64,000 nt of DNA. Source: Denitrificimonas halotolerans (GTDB taxonomy: Bacteria > Pseudomonadota > Gammaproteobacteria > Pseudomonadales > Pseudomonadaceae). The DNA lies in assembly GCF_034259425.1 (NCBI RefSeq), contig NZ_JAXIVU010000011.1, positions 1 through 64,000 of the forward strand, in the 5' to 3' direction. Every line of letters begins with the position of its first letter. Position 1 is the first letter of the stretch. The notes beneath the pieces are model-generated. The model worked only from the letters and a program-made list of their open reading frames with translations, did no database searches and was not told the DNA's origin. Made by a program: the position numbers and the translations under genes. Positions 44,460 through 54,208 of the stretch are shown here, piece after piece.

Positions 44460-46579
44460 TCATCCTGTTCCTCCACTTGTTGACGCGAAGGTAAGCGGTA
44501 GCCGCTTGCTCGCTCCGGATTGCTGCCTGCATGGGCTTGCAACGCGGTACCGCTCTGCGGTGCACTCGACCATGCCGTATCTGCCATTTTTTCTTCCGTT
44601 CCCTGCACACGGAAGGCGGCAATAGAGTGCGCTAAATGCACAATTTGCTCTTCAAGCTCGCTGGCGGCATGCGCTGAAGCCTGAACTAAAGCGGCGTTTT
44701 GTTGAGTGACCTCATCCATCTGAGTGACGGCCTGATTAATTTGCCCGATGCCATCACTTTGCTCTTCAGAAGCTGCAGAGATTTCACCCATAATGTCATT
44801 AACACGAGTTACCGACTCCACTACTTTTTCAATGGATTGCTCAGCACGGCGCACCAAATCTGCACCGCTTTCAATCTCACTGGAAGAACTATTAATCAAC
44901 AACCGGATTTCTTTGGCTGCATCAGCAGAACGCCCCGCCAAGTTACGCACTTCACTGGCCACTACAGCAAAACCACGGCCTTGCTCTCCAGCACGGGCAG
45001 CTTCCACTGAGGCATTTAATGCCAGAATATTGGTCTGGAAAGCAATGGAGTCGATCACGTTAATGATGTCGGTCATTCTGTGAGAACTGTCCGTAATGCG
45101 CTCCATGGTTTCCACCACTTGCCCCATCACCGCACCGCTCTCACCTACAGTGTGAACGGCCTCTTCCGCTAAACTACTGACTTGACGGGCGTTATCCGCG
45201 TTTTGCTTAACCGTTGCTGTGATCTGCTCCATACTAGCGGCTGTCTCCTGCAGTGAGGCCGCTTGTTGCTCAGTACGAGAAGACAAGTCCTCATTACCAT
45301 TGGTAATGTCTTGCGCTGCTGGGGTTACGACACTGATACCTTGGTTAATGTCCACAGCCATACTGGCCAAACTTTTACGCATGATGTCTAAAGCTTGGAA
45401 AACTTGCCCACCTTCATCATTGGTTTGTTTAAAGTGCGCTACACCTAAGTTACCCGCAGCAATTTGCAGAGTAAAAGTGACAGCATCACGTAGCGGCTGC
45501 AAGAAACGGCGTACAACCACAAGGGCAACCCCACATAACAACACGCCGAGCAACACAACAATGCCTTGATACATTAAAGTACGCTGCTGCTCTTGCTGCG
45601 CTTGAGCAATGAGTTCATACGCCAACTGACGCTTGGCCTGTAACGTGCGCTGCAACTGTTCAGACAATTCACGCCCCTGCTGCTGCAGCCGAGTTTGCAG
45701 CGCTACACCTGCATCAGCCTGAGCAGCCGCCGCGGCCAATAATGCATGTTGGTACTGCTCCAACTGAGCACCCAATTGCGTTGTGCGTTCATCTTGATTG
45801 TCTGCTTTAGCAGCGTAACTGCTCCAAACTTCTTGCTGCGTCGCATTGAGCTGTTGCAAGTATTGGGTCAAGGATTCTCGCCCGCGAGTTTGGCTCTCCA
45901 ACAGCTGCTCACGCCCTTGAACACTCAGGCGATCCAAATATTGCAGCTGTGCCACATCATCCAATCCAGTTTCAGTCAATGCTTGTAAGTGTTGCGCCGT
46001 GTGCTGTTGATTCAGAACACCTAAGCCAGCCATGATCAACAAAAACAGCGCAGCCATACCCAATAAAGCGCTGAAACGCACTTGCATAGAGCTGAAATTA
46101 ATCCCTTGCCACCAGCCTCTCAGGCCCTTATTGCGTAACTGGCCTTGGTGCAAAGTCAAACTTTTACCACGCCCACTGCGGATTTCTGCGTATGCTTTTT
46201 CTGCCGCAGCGATATCTTCCCGTGAGGCTTGAATACGTAATGAGGCATAGCCTTTAACTTGGCCATTCTCAATAATCGGTGATACCGAAGCATTCACCCA
46301 ATAATAGTCACCGTTCTTACGGCGATTTTTCACCAAACCACGCCAAGTTTTTCCAGATTGAACCGTGCTCCATAGATTAGCAAAAGCCTCTCGCGGCATA
46401 TCAGGGTGGCGCACCACGTTATGGTGCTCGCCAACTAACTCTTCACGCGCAAAACCACTGACTTTAACAAAACTGGGGTTAACGTAAGTGATATCACCTT
46501 TGAGGTCCGTGCGTGAGACCAGTAAGTCTTCCTCATTGAGTTCATATTCCCGATTTGTAACCGGCTGATTATTTCGCAT
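44444..46579 (-). CDS. Aer-like PAS chemoreceptor with C-terminal EWETF pentapeptide
   Basis: The 711-residue receptor starts with an Aer-type PAS domain (about 10-120: VSRTDLKGDITYVNPSFVKV, EHHNVVRHPDMP, WRGLVKNRRKNGDYYWVNA), which binds FAD in Aer. It then has TM1 (about 168-188), a helical periplasmic-like stretch of about 150 residues, TM2 (about 338-358), HAMP and the signalling domain. It ends EWETF, the CheR/CheB tether found on high-abundance receptors. E. coli Aer lacks both the periplasmic domain and this tether. cheR overlaps its 3' end. Confidence 0.92.
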   Translation of the reverse strand: MRNNQPVTNREYELNEEDLLVSRTDLKGDITYVNPSFVKVSGFAREELVGEHHNVVRHPDMPREAFANLWSTVQSGKTWRGLVKNRRKNGDYYWVNASVSPIIENGQVKGYASLRIQASREDIAAAEKAYAEIRSGRGKSLTLHQGQLRNKGLRGWWQGINFSSMQVRFSALLGMAALFLLIMAGLGVLNQQHTAQHLQALTETGLDDVAQLQYLDRLSVQGREQLLESQTRGRESLTQYLQQLNATQQEVWSSYAAKADNQDERTTQLGAQLEQYQHALLAAAAAQADAGVALQTRLQQQGRELSEQLQRTLQAKRQLAYELIAQAQQEQQRTLMYQGIVVLLGVLLCGVALVVVRRFLQPLRDAVTFTLQIAAGNLGVAHFKQTNDEGGQVFQALDIMRKSLASMAVDINQGISVVTPAAQDITNGNEDLSSRTEQQAASLQETAASMEQITATVKQNADNARQVSSLAEEAVHTVGESGAVMGQVVETMERITDSSHRMTDIINVIDSIAFQTNILALNASVEAARAGEQGRGFAVVASEVRNLAGRSADAAKEIRLLINSSSSEIESGADLVRRAEQSIEKVVESVTRVNDIMGEISAASEEQSDGIGQINQAVTQMDEVTQQNAALVQASAHAASELEEQIVHLAHSIAAFRVQGTEEKMADTAWSSAPQSGTALQAHAGSNPERASGYRLPSRQQVEEQDEWETF

Positions 46580-46700
46580 AGCATGATTCCTCTAGAGCAT
46601 CCCACCCCAAGTGCGGAGCATATACTCTGTCCTTTAATTTAGTGCTGAGCTCCCGTTCACAAACGGACGCTGTTCTTGAATGTTGAACATGATGCATGAA

Positions 46701-47894
46701 TCAATAATGCCCCGCCTCAGTGCGCGAATCTTGATCCAGCTTAAACTGCACTACGCCACTGCGCAGCTGAGCCGCTTCCTGTTGTAAGGACGCTGCGGCA
46801 CTGGCCGCTTGCTCCACTAAAGTCGCGTTTTGCTGAGTAACCTGATCCATTTGACTGATGGCCTGATTCACCTGACTGATACCATGGCTTTGCTCACGTG
46901 ATGCCGAGGCAATCTCTTCCATGATGTCCGTCACTTGCTGCACCGCAGTTACGATGTCTCCCATGGTTTGCCCTGCTTCATCCACCAACACAGTGCCAGC
47001 CTCAACCCGCAATAATGATGCTTCAATTAAAGCTCGAATCTCTTGGGCTGCATCTGCACTGCGTTTAGCTAAGTTATGCACTTCACCGGCCACCACCGCA
47101 AACCCACGACCCTGTTCACCAGCTCGCGCCGCTTCCACCGAGGCGTTCAAAGCCAACATGTTGGTTTGAAACGCAATAGCATCAATAGCCTCAATGATGT
47201 CGGTGATTTTATGGGCACTTTGATTAATATCACGCATGGTACCCACCACGTTATTCACTACAGCACCGCCACGTTGCGCAGTGCCTGTAGCTGTTACAGC
47301 CAAGCTACTGGCATAACGTGCATTTTCCGCATTTTGTGCCACAGTCGCCGTCAGCTCCTCCATACTGGCTGAGGTTTGCTGCAATGCAGCAGCCTGCTGT
47401 TCGGTACGCGCCGACAAATGTTCATTGCCCGCTGCAATATCTTGCGAACTTTGCTGAATCGACTGACTGCAACCACGCATTTGTCCCACCATGTGTGCCA
47501 AGCTGCGTTGCATATGGGCCACGGAGCTGTATAACTGACCGATCTCATTGCTGCTGATCTGCTCAACGGGCTGAGATAAGTCACCAGCGGCAATACGGCT
47601 AAAATGTGTGACAATGTGCTCTAAAGGCCGGATCACATTCACTGTCACCCCCCAAAACACCACCAACACAATACCTGCAGTAGCCAACACCACAGCAACA
47701 ATCACGCCTTTTAATACACCTGCCAATGCATTGAACTGCGCTGTATGTGAGGGGTTCTCAACCAAGGTGACGGCCGCACTGGCCTCATTCAAGGCATACC
47801 AAGCCAACCCAGCCATTACCAACACCAAGCTGCTGAATACGGCCAGCACCAGTATCCAGCTCAAACGTACAGTCATATTCTTAATAAAACTCAC
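46701..47894 (-). CDS. Methyl-accepting chemotaxis protein with minimal periplasmic part
   Basis: The 397-residue receptor has TM1 (about 11-33), only about 20-25 residues of loop, then TM2 (about 58-82), HAMP (about 83-135) and a full signalling domain with IDAIAFQTNMLALNASVEAA. There is no room for a normal ligand domain. It may sense membrane state, pH or energy, or work through other receptors. No pentapeptide is present. It lies between cheW and the PAS receptor. Confidence 0.9.
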   Translation of the reverse strand: MSFIKNMTVRLSWILVLAVFSSLVLVMAGLAWYALNEASAAVTLVENPSHTAQFNALAGVLKGVIVAVVLATAGIVLVVFWGVTVNVIRPLEHIVTHFSRIAAGDLSQPVEQISSNEIGQLYSSVAHMQRSLAHMVGQMRGCSQSIQQSSQDIAAGNEHLSARTEQQAAALQQTSASMEELTATVAQNAENARYASSLAVTATGTAQRGGAVVNNVVGTMRDINQSAHKITDIIEAIDAIAFQTNMLALNASVEAARAGEQGRGFAVVAGEVHNLAKRSADAAQEIRALIEASLLRVEAGTVLVDEAGQTMGDIVTAVQQVTDIMEEIASASREQSHGISQVNQAISQMDQVTQQNATLVEQAASAAASLQQEAAQLRSGVVQFKLDQDSRTEAGHY

Positions 47895-47982
47895 CTTGAC
47901 TCCCTAGCCAGTGCCTGGCGTGTTCGAACACATACGTCCCGCACGCTCACAAGGTTAAACCCTAACTTATCTGGTATAGACA

Positions 47983-48477
47983 TCATTCAGCTGCGTGCTC
48001 AACCAGTGCCATTTCTTCACTGTTCAACAATTTATCAATGTCCACGAGCACCAACATACGTTCATCAACACTGCCCAAACCGCTGAGGTAATTTGAGGAC
48101 AACACCATGCCAAACTCTGGCGCGGGTTTAATTTGCTCCGGTGTTAAGGTCATCACATCAGACACACTGTCCACAACAATACCGACCACACGCTCCCCCA
48201 CATTCACTACGATCACAACGGTCTGTACACCATACTCAACAGACTCCAAGTTGAACTTAATACGTAGATCAACAATGGGTACGATCACCCCACGCAGGTT
48301 AGTCACACCCTTAATAAAATCCGGCACATTAGCGATGCGCGTGACATTTTCGTAACTGCGAATCTCCTGCACCTTCAAAATATCAATGGCATATTCTTCG
48401 GAACCCAGAGAGAACACTAAAAACTCACGATTATGCGCCTCACCTGCCGCGGCATCTGCAGTACTTGAATAACTCAT
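47983..48477 (-). CDS. cheW: Chemotaxis coupling protein CheW
   Basis: A single CheW domain of 164 residues with FLVFSLGSEEYAIDILKVQEI, VTNLRGVIVPIVDLR and VSDVMTLTPEQIKPAP. It links receptors to CheA. The start overlaps the cheA stop by 4 nt. The C-terminal DKLLNSEEMALVE resembles the E. coli end. Confidence 0.96.
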   Translation of the reverse strand: MSYSSTADAAAGEAHNREFLVFSLGSEEYAIDILKVQEIRSYENVTRIANVPDFIKGVTNLRGVIVPIVDLRIKFNLESVEYGVQTVVIVVNVGERVVGIVVDSVSDVMTLTPEQIKPAPEFGMVLSSNYLSGLGSVDERMLVLVDIDKLLNSEEMALVEHAAE

Positions 48478-50654
48478 GGGGATACGCTCTCCTGTAAAAG
48501 CTTGGATTCGACTGCTGTAGCCGAATGGCCCGCTTGTTTTTTAAATTGGTTTAACCGGTGCATATCGGCAATATCAAGAATCAACGCCACTCGCCCATCA
48601 CCTAAAATAGTGGCTGCTGACACACCGGGCACTTTGCGATAATTGGTCTCTAGATTTTTCACCACCACTTGTTGCTGGCCTAGCAAATCATCCACTAGCA
48701 AGGCGTAGCGGCGCCCTTCACCTTGCACCACAACGGCAATGCTTTGCGTGGGCTGCGTTTGCGCATCGGCGACATCCAACACTTGATGCACGGCAATCAC
48801 TGACAGGTACTCATCGCGCACTTTCAGCAACACATCATCACCCATCGCGCTGTACAGATTGGCCGCGGTGGGTTGTAAAGACTCAATCACCGCATTCAAC
48901 GGTAAAATAAAAACTTCTTCGCCCACTTTAATCAACATGCCATCAAGAATGGCCAAAGTCAGAGGTAACACGATACGTGTCGTAGTGCCTTCACTGAGCT
49001 TCGACTGCAGCTCTACATGGCCACCCATCGTTTGAATGTTACGTTTGACGACATCAAGACCCACGCCACGACCGGACACGTCACTGACTTCTTTTGCAGT
49101 AGAAAAGCCAGGGGCAAAAATCAGCTGCCAGACTTCCTCATCACTGATATTGTCTGCCACGGCCAAGCCATTACTGCGCGCTTTGGCCAAAATCTTCTCG
49201 CGATTCAAGCCGGCGCCATCATCTTTAACTTCAATTAGAATATTGCCGCCCTGATGCTGTGCCGATAAGGTCAAGCGACCCGTACGTGGTTTACCGGCAG
49301 CTTCGCGCTCATCCGGCCCTTCAATACCGTGATCTAGACTGTTACGCACCAAGTGAGTCAACGGATCAATGATGCGCTCAGTCAAACTCTTATCCAGTTC
49401 AGTTGAGGCGCCTAAAGTCACCAGTTCCACATCTTTATTGAGCTTACTGGTTAAGTCGCGCACCAAACGTGGAAAGCGGCTGAACACATAATCCATCTGC
49501 ACCATACGAATGGACATCACCGCCTCTTGCAGATCTCGTGCATTGCGTTGTAATAAGTTCATACCATTGAACAAAGCATTGTGAGTTGCACTATCCAGTT
49601 CACTCACAGTCTGCACAATCATCGACTGCGTAATGATCAGTTCTCCTACTAGATTGATCACCTGATCCACTTTATCTACAGGTACGCGAATCGAGCCGCC
49701 TCCTTCCGTGCTTTTACTCGCCCCCGCACGCGGCGACGACGCAGCTTTTTGTTTGGGTGCAGCAGAAGATGAGCTGGCTTGGGTTTGTGCACTTGATGTC
49801 GAAGTTGCTACGGGTTGAACCTCGGCCTCAGGCGCTGCAGCATTGGCAGTTTTAGCGGCAGATTGGTGAGCCTCAAACTCAGCTTCAAGCGCCATGGCTT
49901 GGGCCATAGCATCCAACTCAGACCCCGTTTCTGAGCTGCTTTCAAGTTCAAGCGTGGTTTCACCAGCAGATTGAGAAGCAGGCGCGGACGCCTCACTGTC
50001 CAGCACTTGAATGCTCAGCTGTTCAGGCTCCACAATGAAATACATCACTGCTTCAATATCATCCATACTGGCAGTGCTATGCAATACAATCTCATAGCGC
50101 CCGTCTAGGGCACGGCTGTCCACCACTTCGCCAAATAAAGCCAGTTCTTCTTCCAGCAATTTGGCATCTTTTTCTGTGACCCCAGTGAGCACCACCAAAA
50201 GTGGCATGCTCGCCTCACTTTCCGCAACCTCACCTTCAGCAGTGGCTGCATCACCTTGTTGCTGATTGATTTCATCTTCAGCCAACTGTTGCAGTACTTG
50301 GCAGATACGCGCATAGGCCTCAGGATCAGGTTCACTGCCTTGACGATACGCATCCAACTGCTCCTGCAGCATATCTTTGGCCTCTAAAAAGGTGTCAACG
50401 ATATCTCGGCGCAGCTGTAGCTCGCCATGCCGAGTCGAATCCAACAAGTTTTCCAGCAAGTGCGTGGTATTTTGCAACGCCGTAAAACCAAAGGTGCCGG
50501 CCCCGCCTTTAATCGAGTGTGCCGCACGGAAAATTGCATTCAATTGCTCTGCATCGGGCTGATCCACATCCAGCTCTAGCAGGTGCTGTTCCATATCTGC
50601 GAGCAACTCTCCGGCCTCTTCGAAGAACGTATCGTAGAACTCTGTAATCGGCAT
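48474..50654 (-). CDS. cheA: Chemotaxis histidine kinase CheA
   Basis: I choose ATG 50654 (MPITEFYDTFFEEAGELLADME) over a GTG four codons earlier. Domains in order are P1 with the phospho-His in FRAAHSIKGGAGTFGF, P2 (CheY/CheB binding), an Ala/Ser-rich linker (about 245-330), P3 dimerisation, P4 kinase with the N box HLVRNSLDHGIE and the G boxes DDGAGLN and GRGVGLDVV, and P5 (CheW-like). It is close to E. coli CheA. It lies 31 bp after motB. Confidence 0.96.
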   Translation of the reverse strand: MPITEFYDTFFEEAGELLADMEQHLLELDVDQPDAEQLNAIFRAAHSIKGGAGTFGFTALQNTTHLLENLLDSTRHGELQLRRDIVDTFLEAKDMLQEQLDAYRQGSEPDPEAYARICQVLQQLAEDEINQQQGDAATAEGEVAESEASMPLLVVLTGVTEKDAKLLEEELALFGEVVDSRALDGRYEIVLHSTASMDDIEAVMYFIVEPEQLSIQVLDSEASAPASQSAGETTLELESSSETGSELDAMAQAMALEAEFEAHQSAAKTANAAAPEAEVQPVATSTSSAQTQASSSSAAPKQKAASSPRAGASKSTEGGGSIRVPVDKVDQVINLVGELIITQSMIVQTVSELDSATHNALFNGMNLLQRNARDLQEAVMSIRMVQMDYVFSRFPRLVRDLTSKLNKDVELVTLGASTELDKSLTERIIDPLTHLVRNSLDHGIEGPDEREAAGKPRTGRLTLSAQHQGGNILIEVKDDGAGLNREKILAKARSNGLAVADNISDEEVWQLIFAPGFSTAKEVSDVSGRGVGLDVVKRNIQTMGGHVELQSKLSEGTTTRIVLPLTLAILDGMLIKVGEEVFILPLNAVIESLQPTAANLYSAMGDDVLLKVRDEYLSVIAVHQVLDVADAQTQPTQSIAVVVQGEGRRYALLVDDLLGQQQVVVKNLETNYRKVPGVSAATILGDGRVALILDIADMHRLNQFKKQAGHSATAVESKLLQESVSP

Positions 50655-50684
50655 GCTGGTCCACACTTTCCTTTTAAACAGCTA

Positions 50685-51626
50685 TTAATCTTGGCTCTGT
50701 ATTTGTTCAGGCGCACCACTTATCTCACCCTGAACCTCTGCAGTCACAGCCTCCACCACTGAGGGCAATTCATGCTCTGCTTGACCTTCACGTTTGAGTA
50801 ACTTAGGTGAGCGAATACTGTCGGCAGTTTCTTCATACAGCACCGTCAAAGTAATACGTCGGTTGATGGGATCCATCGGGTTATCTGGATTTAAAGGCAT
50901 ACGATCAGCCATGCCAGAAACGCGTAATAACTTACCCTGATCAAAGCCCGCCGCGGCTAACTCACGGCGCGACGCATTGGCACGCCCAACAGCCAACTCC
51001 CAGTTACTGTAACTGTGGTATCCACCTGCATAAGCTAAGCTGTCGGTGTGACCTGTAATTTCGAGCTCATTGGGCAATTCGTTCAACAAAGGCGCAATGG
51101 TACGCAACAAATCCCGCATATAAGGCGCAATCTGCTCACTGCCCACGGCAAACATCGGCCGATGCTCGGTATCCACCAACTGAATACGCAAACCATCATT
51201 GGTGATTTCCAAACGCACCTGCGGACTCAGCTCACGTAATTCAGGATCATTTTCCACAACCCGTTTAATTTGATTGCGCAAGCGCCTTAAACTTTTTTGG
51301 CTGTCATCTGCCCGTACCGGCACAGGGATTTCAATGCGTATCCGCTCGCCTTCAGCATGAATCGGATCGGCACCGCCTCCTGGAATGGCACTGCTGCTAG
51401 CTGCATTTTTATTACCCCCCGCCAAAGCAGTCACTAAAGGTGTACGGAAATACTCACCGACACTGGCTTTCTGCTCTTTACTGGAACTGGACAACACCCA
51501 CATCACTAAAAATAGCGCCATCAGCGCTGTCATAAAGTCAGCGAAGGCGATTTTCCAACTACCACCGTGGTGGCCTTTAACAACTTTTTTACGACGAATG
51601 ATGATGGGACGGCGATCTTGGCTCAT
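50685..51626 (-). CDS. motB: Flagellar motor stator protein MotB
   Basis: The 313-residue protein has one membrane helix (about 27-47, IAFADFMTALMALFLVMWVL) carrying the proton-binding Asp in FADFMTA, a plug region, and a C-terminal OmpA-type peptidoglycan-binding domain with ITGHTDSLAY and NRRITLTVL. It anchors the stator. The start overlaps the motA stop by 4 nt. Confidence 0.95.
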   Translation of the reverse strand: MSQDRRPIIIRRKKVVKGHHGGSWKIAFADFMTALMALFLVMWVLSSSSKEQKASVGEYFRTPLVTALAGGNKNAASSSAIPGGGADPIHAEGERIRIEIPVPVRADDSQKSLRRLRNQIKRVVENDPELRELSPQVRLEITNDGLRIQLVDTEHRPMFAVGSEQIAPYMRDLLRTIAPLLNELPNELEITGHTDSLAYAGGYHSYSNWELAVGRANASRRELAAAGFDQGKLLRVSGMADRMPLNPDNPMDPINRRITLTVLYEETADSIRSPKLLKREGQAEHELPSVVEAVTAEVQGEISGAPEQIQSQD

Positions 51627-52498
51627 TCGCTCTCCTGCCTCGGCTCACTCGCACTGCGCACATACTCCTCCAGCTCCGCGAACGAAGGACGCTCTGTACT
51701 ACTCAATGCTTTACGCCCAAACTCCACCGCCAACTGCGGTACCGAGCCATTTAAACTAGCCAATAAAGTTACGCGAATACACTGCAACACCTTGACCGCC
51801 TCATCCGCTTGTCGCTCAAGACGGCTAGCCAATGGCCCAACAAAGCCATAGCCCATTAAAATCCCAAGGAAAGTCCCCACCAAAGCATGGGCAATCATCT
51901 CGCCCATTAAGTCAGGGCTGATATCACTGGCGCTAAGGGCTTTCACCACCCCCATCACCGCAGCAACAATACCGAAAGCTGGCAAACCTTCAGCTACTTT
52001 ATTTAAAGCATCGACAGGAATATGGGCCTCTTGCTCAAAGGTCTCTATTTCGTGCAACATCAGCTCATCAAGCTCAAAAGGGTCTGTGCTACCGCTGACC
52101 ATCAAACGCAAATAATCCGTTAGAAAACCCATCATCATCGGGTCTTCCATAATAATGGGGTGCTCACTGAAAATTGGACTTTCTTGCGGGTTCTCAATGT
52201 CGCGCTCAACCCCCATCATGCCGTCACGACGGATTTTATTGAGCAACTTGTACTGCACTGCCATCAATTCCAAGTACACAGTTTGATTGTATTTACTGGT
52301 GCGCTTCAGGCGTCCAAAAGTACTGATTGTGGCTTTAATGGCCTTACCATTATTACTGGCAACAAAGCCTCCAAGGGCAGCGCCACCAATCATCACAAAC
52401 TCAAACGGTTGCAGCAGAGGCCCTAAGTAGCCGCCCGACATCACATAACCGCCGAACACCGAAAAAATGACAATCGCGAATCCAAGAAGTATTAACAC
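51623..52498 (-). CDS. motA: Flagellar motor stator protein MotA
   Basis: The 291-residue protein has four membrane helices, a cytoplasmic loop (about 60-170) with the charged residues that face FliG, and the conserved GDxxPAFGIVAAVMG-like stretch GLPAFGIVAAVMGVVKAL. With MotB it forms the proton channel. It is the first gene of the motA-to-fliA run. The 274-bp region upstream is AT-rich; I see no clear sigma-28 site there. Confidence 0.95.
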   Translation of the reverse strand: MLILLGFAIVIFSVFGGYVMSGGYLGPLLQPFEFVMIGGAALGGFVASNNGKAIKATISTFGRLKRTSKYNQTVYLELMAVQYKLLNKIRRDGMMGVERDIENPQESPIFSEHPIIMEDPMMMGFLTDYLRLMVSGSTDPFELDELMLHEIETFEQEAHIPVDALNKVAEGLPAFGIVAAVMGVVKALSASDISPDLMGEMIAHALVGTFLGILMGYGFVGPLASRLERQADEAVKVLQCIRVTLLASLNGSVPQLAVEFGRKALSSTERPSFAELEEYVRSASEPRQESE

Positions 52499-52772
52499 TC
52501 ATAGTTTCCTTAACAATGGTATAGCCTCTACAGTTTTATCAGCCGCTCAGCCACTTTAAGCGTCCACCTAAAAAAGCGCTGACTATACCAGTCGAATAGT
52601 AATAATGCTTTAGTATAATCTCTGCGTATCATTATACCGCAGCAACACCTGTCAATGGACACTCTAAATCTGAAAAAAACTGCTATAAGTCAATGCTTTA
52701 GCAATGAGTTAAAGTATTTTTGAAGAAAAGTAAAGCTCGAAAAACCAAATGCCGTCAGAGCACATTCAATGT

Positions 52773-53060
52773 TTAAGACTGTTGCTTATCAACCTGCAGC
52801 TCATGCACCCAAACCAACAACTCAGCAATCACTTGGTAGAGCTGAACTGGAATTTGCTCATCAAGATCTAACCCCATCAACAAGTTCAGCAACTCAGGCG
52901 CATCGTGCACAAAAATACCGTGTTGCTGCGCCTGTTCAATGATGCGCTCAGCCACATCGCCATAACCGCGCGCTACCACATAAGGGGCTGCAACATTTTC
53001 GTTATAAGCAAGCGCCACAGCTTCACGTCGCCGCTCACTGGGCTTACGTTCACTACTCAT
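52773..53060 (-). CDS. fhlB: FhlB: FlhB C-terminal-domain-like export switch protein
   Basis: The 95-residue protein resembles the cytoplasmic domain of FlhB: AVALAYNENVAAPYVVARGYG, DVAERIIEQAQQHGI and DLDEQIPVQLYQVIAELLVWVHEL. The NPTH cleavage site is absent because it starts after it. Such proteins can replace the cleaved FlhB fragment in other bacteria. It overlaps the fliK-like gene by 8 nt. Its role is inferred. Confidence 0.85.
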   Translation of the reverse strand: MSSERKPSERRREAVALAYNENVAAPYVVARGYGDVAERIIEQAQQHGIFVHDAPELLNLLMGLDLDEQIPVQLYQVIAELLVWVHELQVDKQQS

Positions 53061-54183
53061 GATTTTGCTCCTCAGCAGTCAATGGCCGCACTTGCACCAA
53101 TACCTCCGTGAAACCACACACCTTTTGTAAGCGCTGCCGTAAAGATTCAACCCCAGCTTCTAAACGTGGCACCACGGTGTCAGCGGCGGCACTTAAAGTG
53201 AGTGCCAACCGAGTTTTTTGCAAATTCAACTGTGCCTTAATATCACCTAAAGCAGCGTGACGTAGCGTCAGCTCTGAGCGCCAGCCCTGCTCCTGCTCAG
53301 AAGTCTGCTGCTCAGCCTCCTCACCGTGCTCCTGCGCCTGACGCTGCACAGCTTCGGGCAATTGAATCACCAATGCCATAAACAGCCCTGTCCACACATC
53401 ACCTTCCCAGCGCAATACTGGATTGACCAACAACTCCAATTGATGCCGCACAATATTTTGCAACCCCTCTTCCATAGCAGCATGGGTCACCGCTCGCGTT
53501 TTGGCTAAGTCAGTATCTAAATGCCCCATGGCTTCAGCCGTAGCCGCAGCTTGCCCTTGCGCAGCAGTGGGCGCTGTCGTGTGCCCAGCAGGCGCTGCAG
53601 CGGAACTGGCACGGCCAGCCAACACTTGCGTTGCGGTTTCAGTTGTCAGCCCACGCCCCGCTGCATTCAAACGCATTTGCGGCTCACGTTGCAGCTGCGC
53701 TAAAGGCAGCTCACCACGAAACCAGCGCGCCAGGTGCGCCTCATAAAACAGGCCGCTATCTTTAATACTGCTCGCTAAACGACTGGCCACCTCTGCGGTC
53801 GAAGCCCCCCCCTGCTCAGACGTAACCGGCACTAAAGGTTGCACCGTACGCACAACAGAAGGTGGCGCTGGAAACTGACCGAGCACATCGGCAATGGTAC
53901 GGGCTGCAGGACTGAAATGCGTACTGATCGACGCTTCAGCGCGAACTGTAGGCGCTAGGGGCAAAGCTGCGCCTTGCGATGAGCGCTGCCCTTGAGCTTC
54001 CACTAACGCAGGCCGCCCCTCTAAACGCGGATCTAAACGAGAGTCACTGTGCACTGCGCGAGTCGCTTCACTGGGCAGTAATGGCTTCACAGGTTCAGTT
54101 TGAGTACGACCCTCTGGGGCATCCATGCGTTTGCCCAACACCTGGTGCAGTAACGTATCCAACAACGGCGTCACTCCACTCAC
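53053..54183 (-). CDS. fliK: Flagellar hook-length control protein FliK-like
   Basis: The 376-residue protein has a low-complexity Ala/Pro/Gln-rich N-terminal two thirds and a C-terminal Flg_hook-type domain (about 280-370) with WRSELTLRHAALGDIKAQLN and LQKTRLALTLSAA. FliK measures hook length and signals FlhB. Its place beside fhlB in the filament-cap operon is unusual; a second fliK could exist with the hook genes elsewhere. Confidence 0.72.
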   Translation of the reverse strand: MSGVTPLLDTLLHQVLGKRMDAPEGRTQTEPVKPLLPSEATRAVHSDSRLDPRLEGRPALVEAQGQRSSQGAALPLAPTVRAEASISTHFSPAARTIADVLGQFPAPPSVVRTVQPLVPVTSEQGGASTAEVASRLASSIKDSGLFYEAHLARWFRGELPLAQLQREPQMRLNAAGRGLTTETATQVLAGRASSAAAPAGHTTAPTAAQGQAAATAEAMGHLDTDLAKTRAVTHAAMEEGLQNIVRHQLELLVNPVLRWEGDVWTGLFMALVIQLPEAVQRQAQEHGEEAEQQTSEQEQGWRSELTLRHAALGDIKAQLNLQKTRLALTLSAAADTVVPRLEAGVESLRQRLQKVCGFTEVLVQVRPLTAEEQNHE

Positions 54184-54208
54184 AGCACACCCCTCTTAAA
54201 TAACGGCA

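Noticed and set aside
52530..52570. Possible sigma-28 promoter upstream of motA (TAAAG...GCTGATAA on the minus strand)
   Set aside because: The gap between the boxes is about 4 bases too short compared with the clear sites elsewhere in the window.
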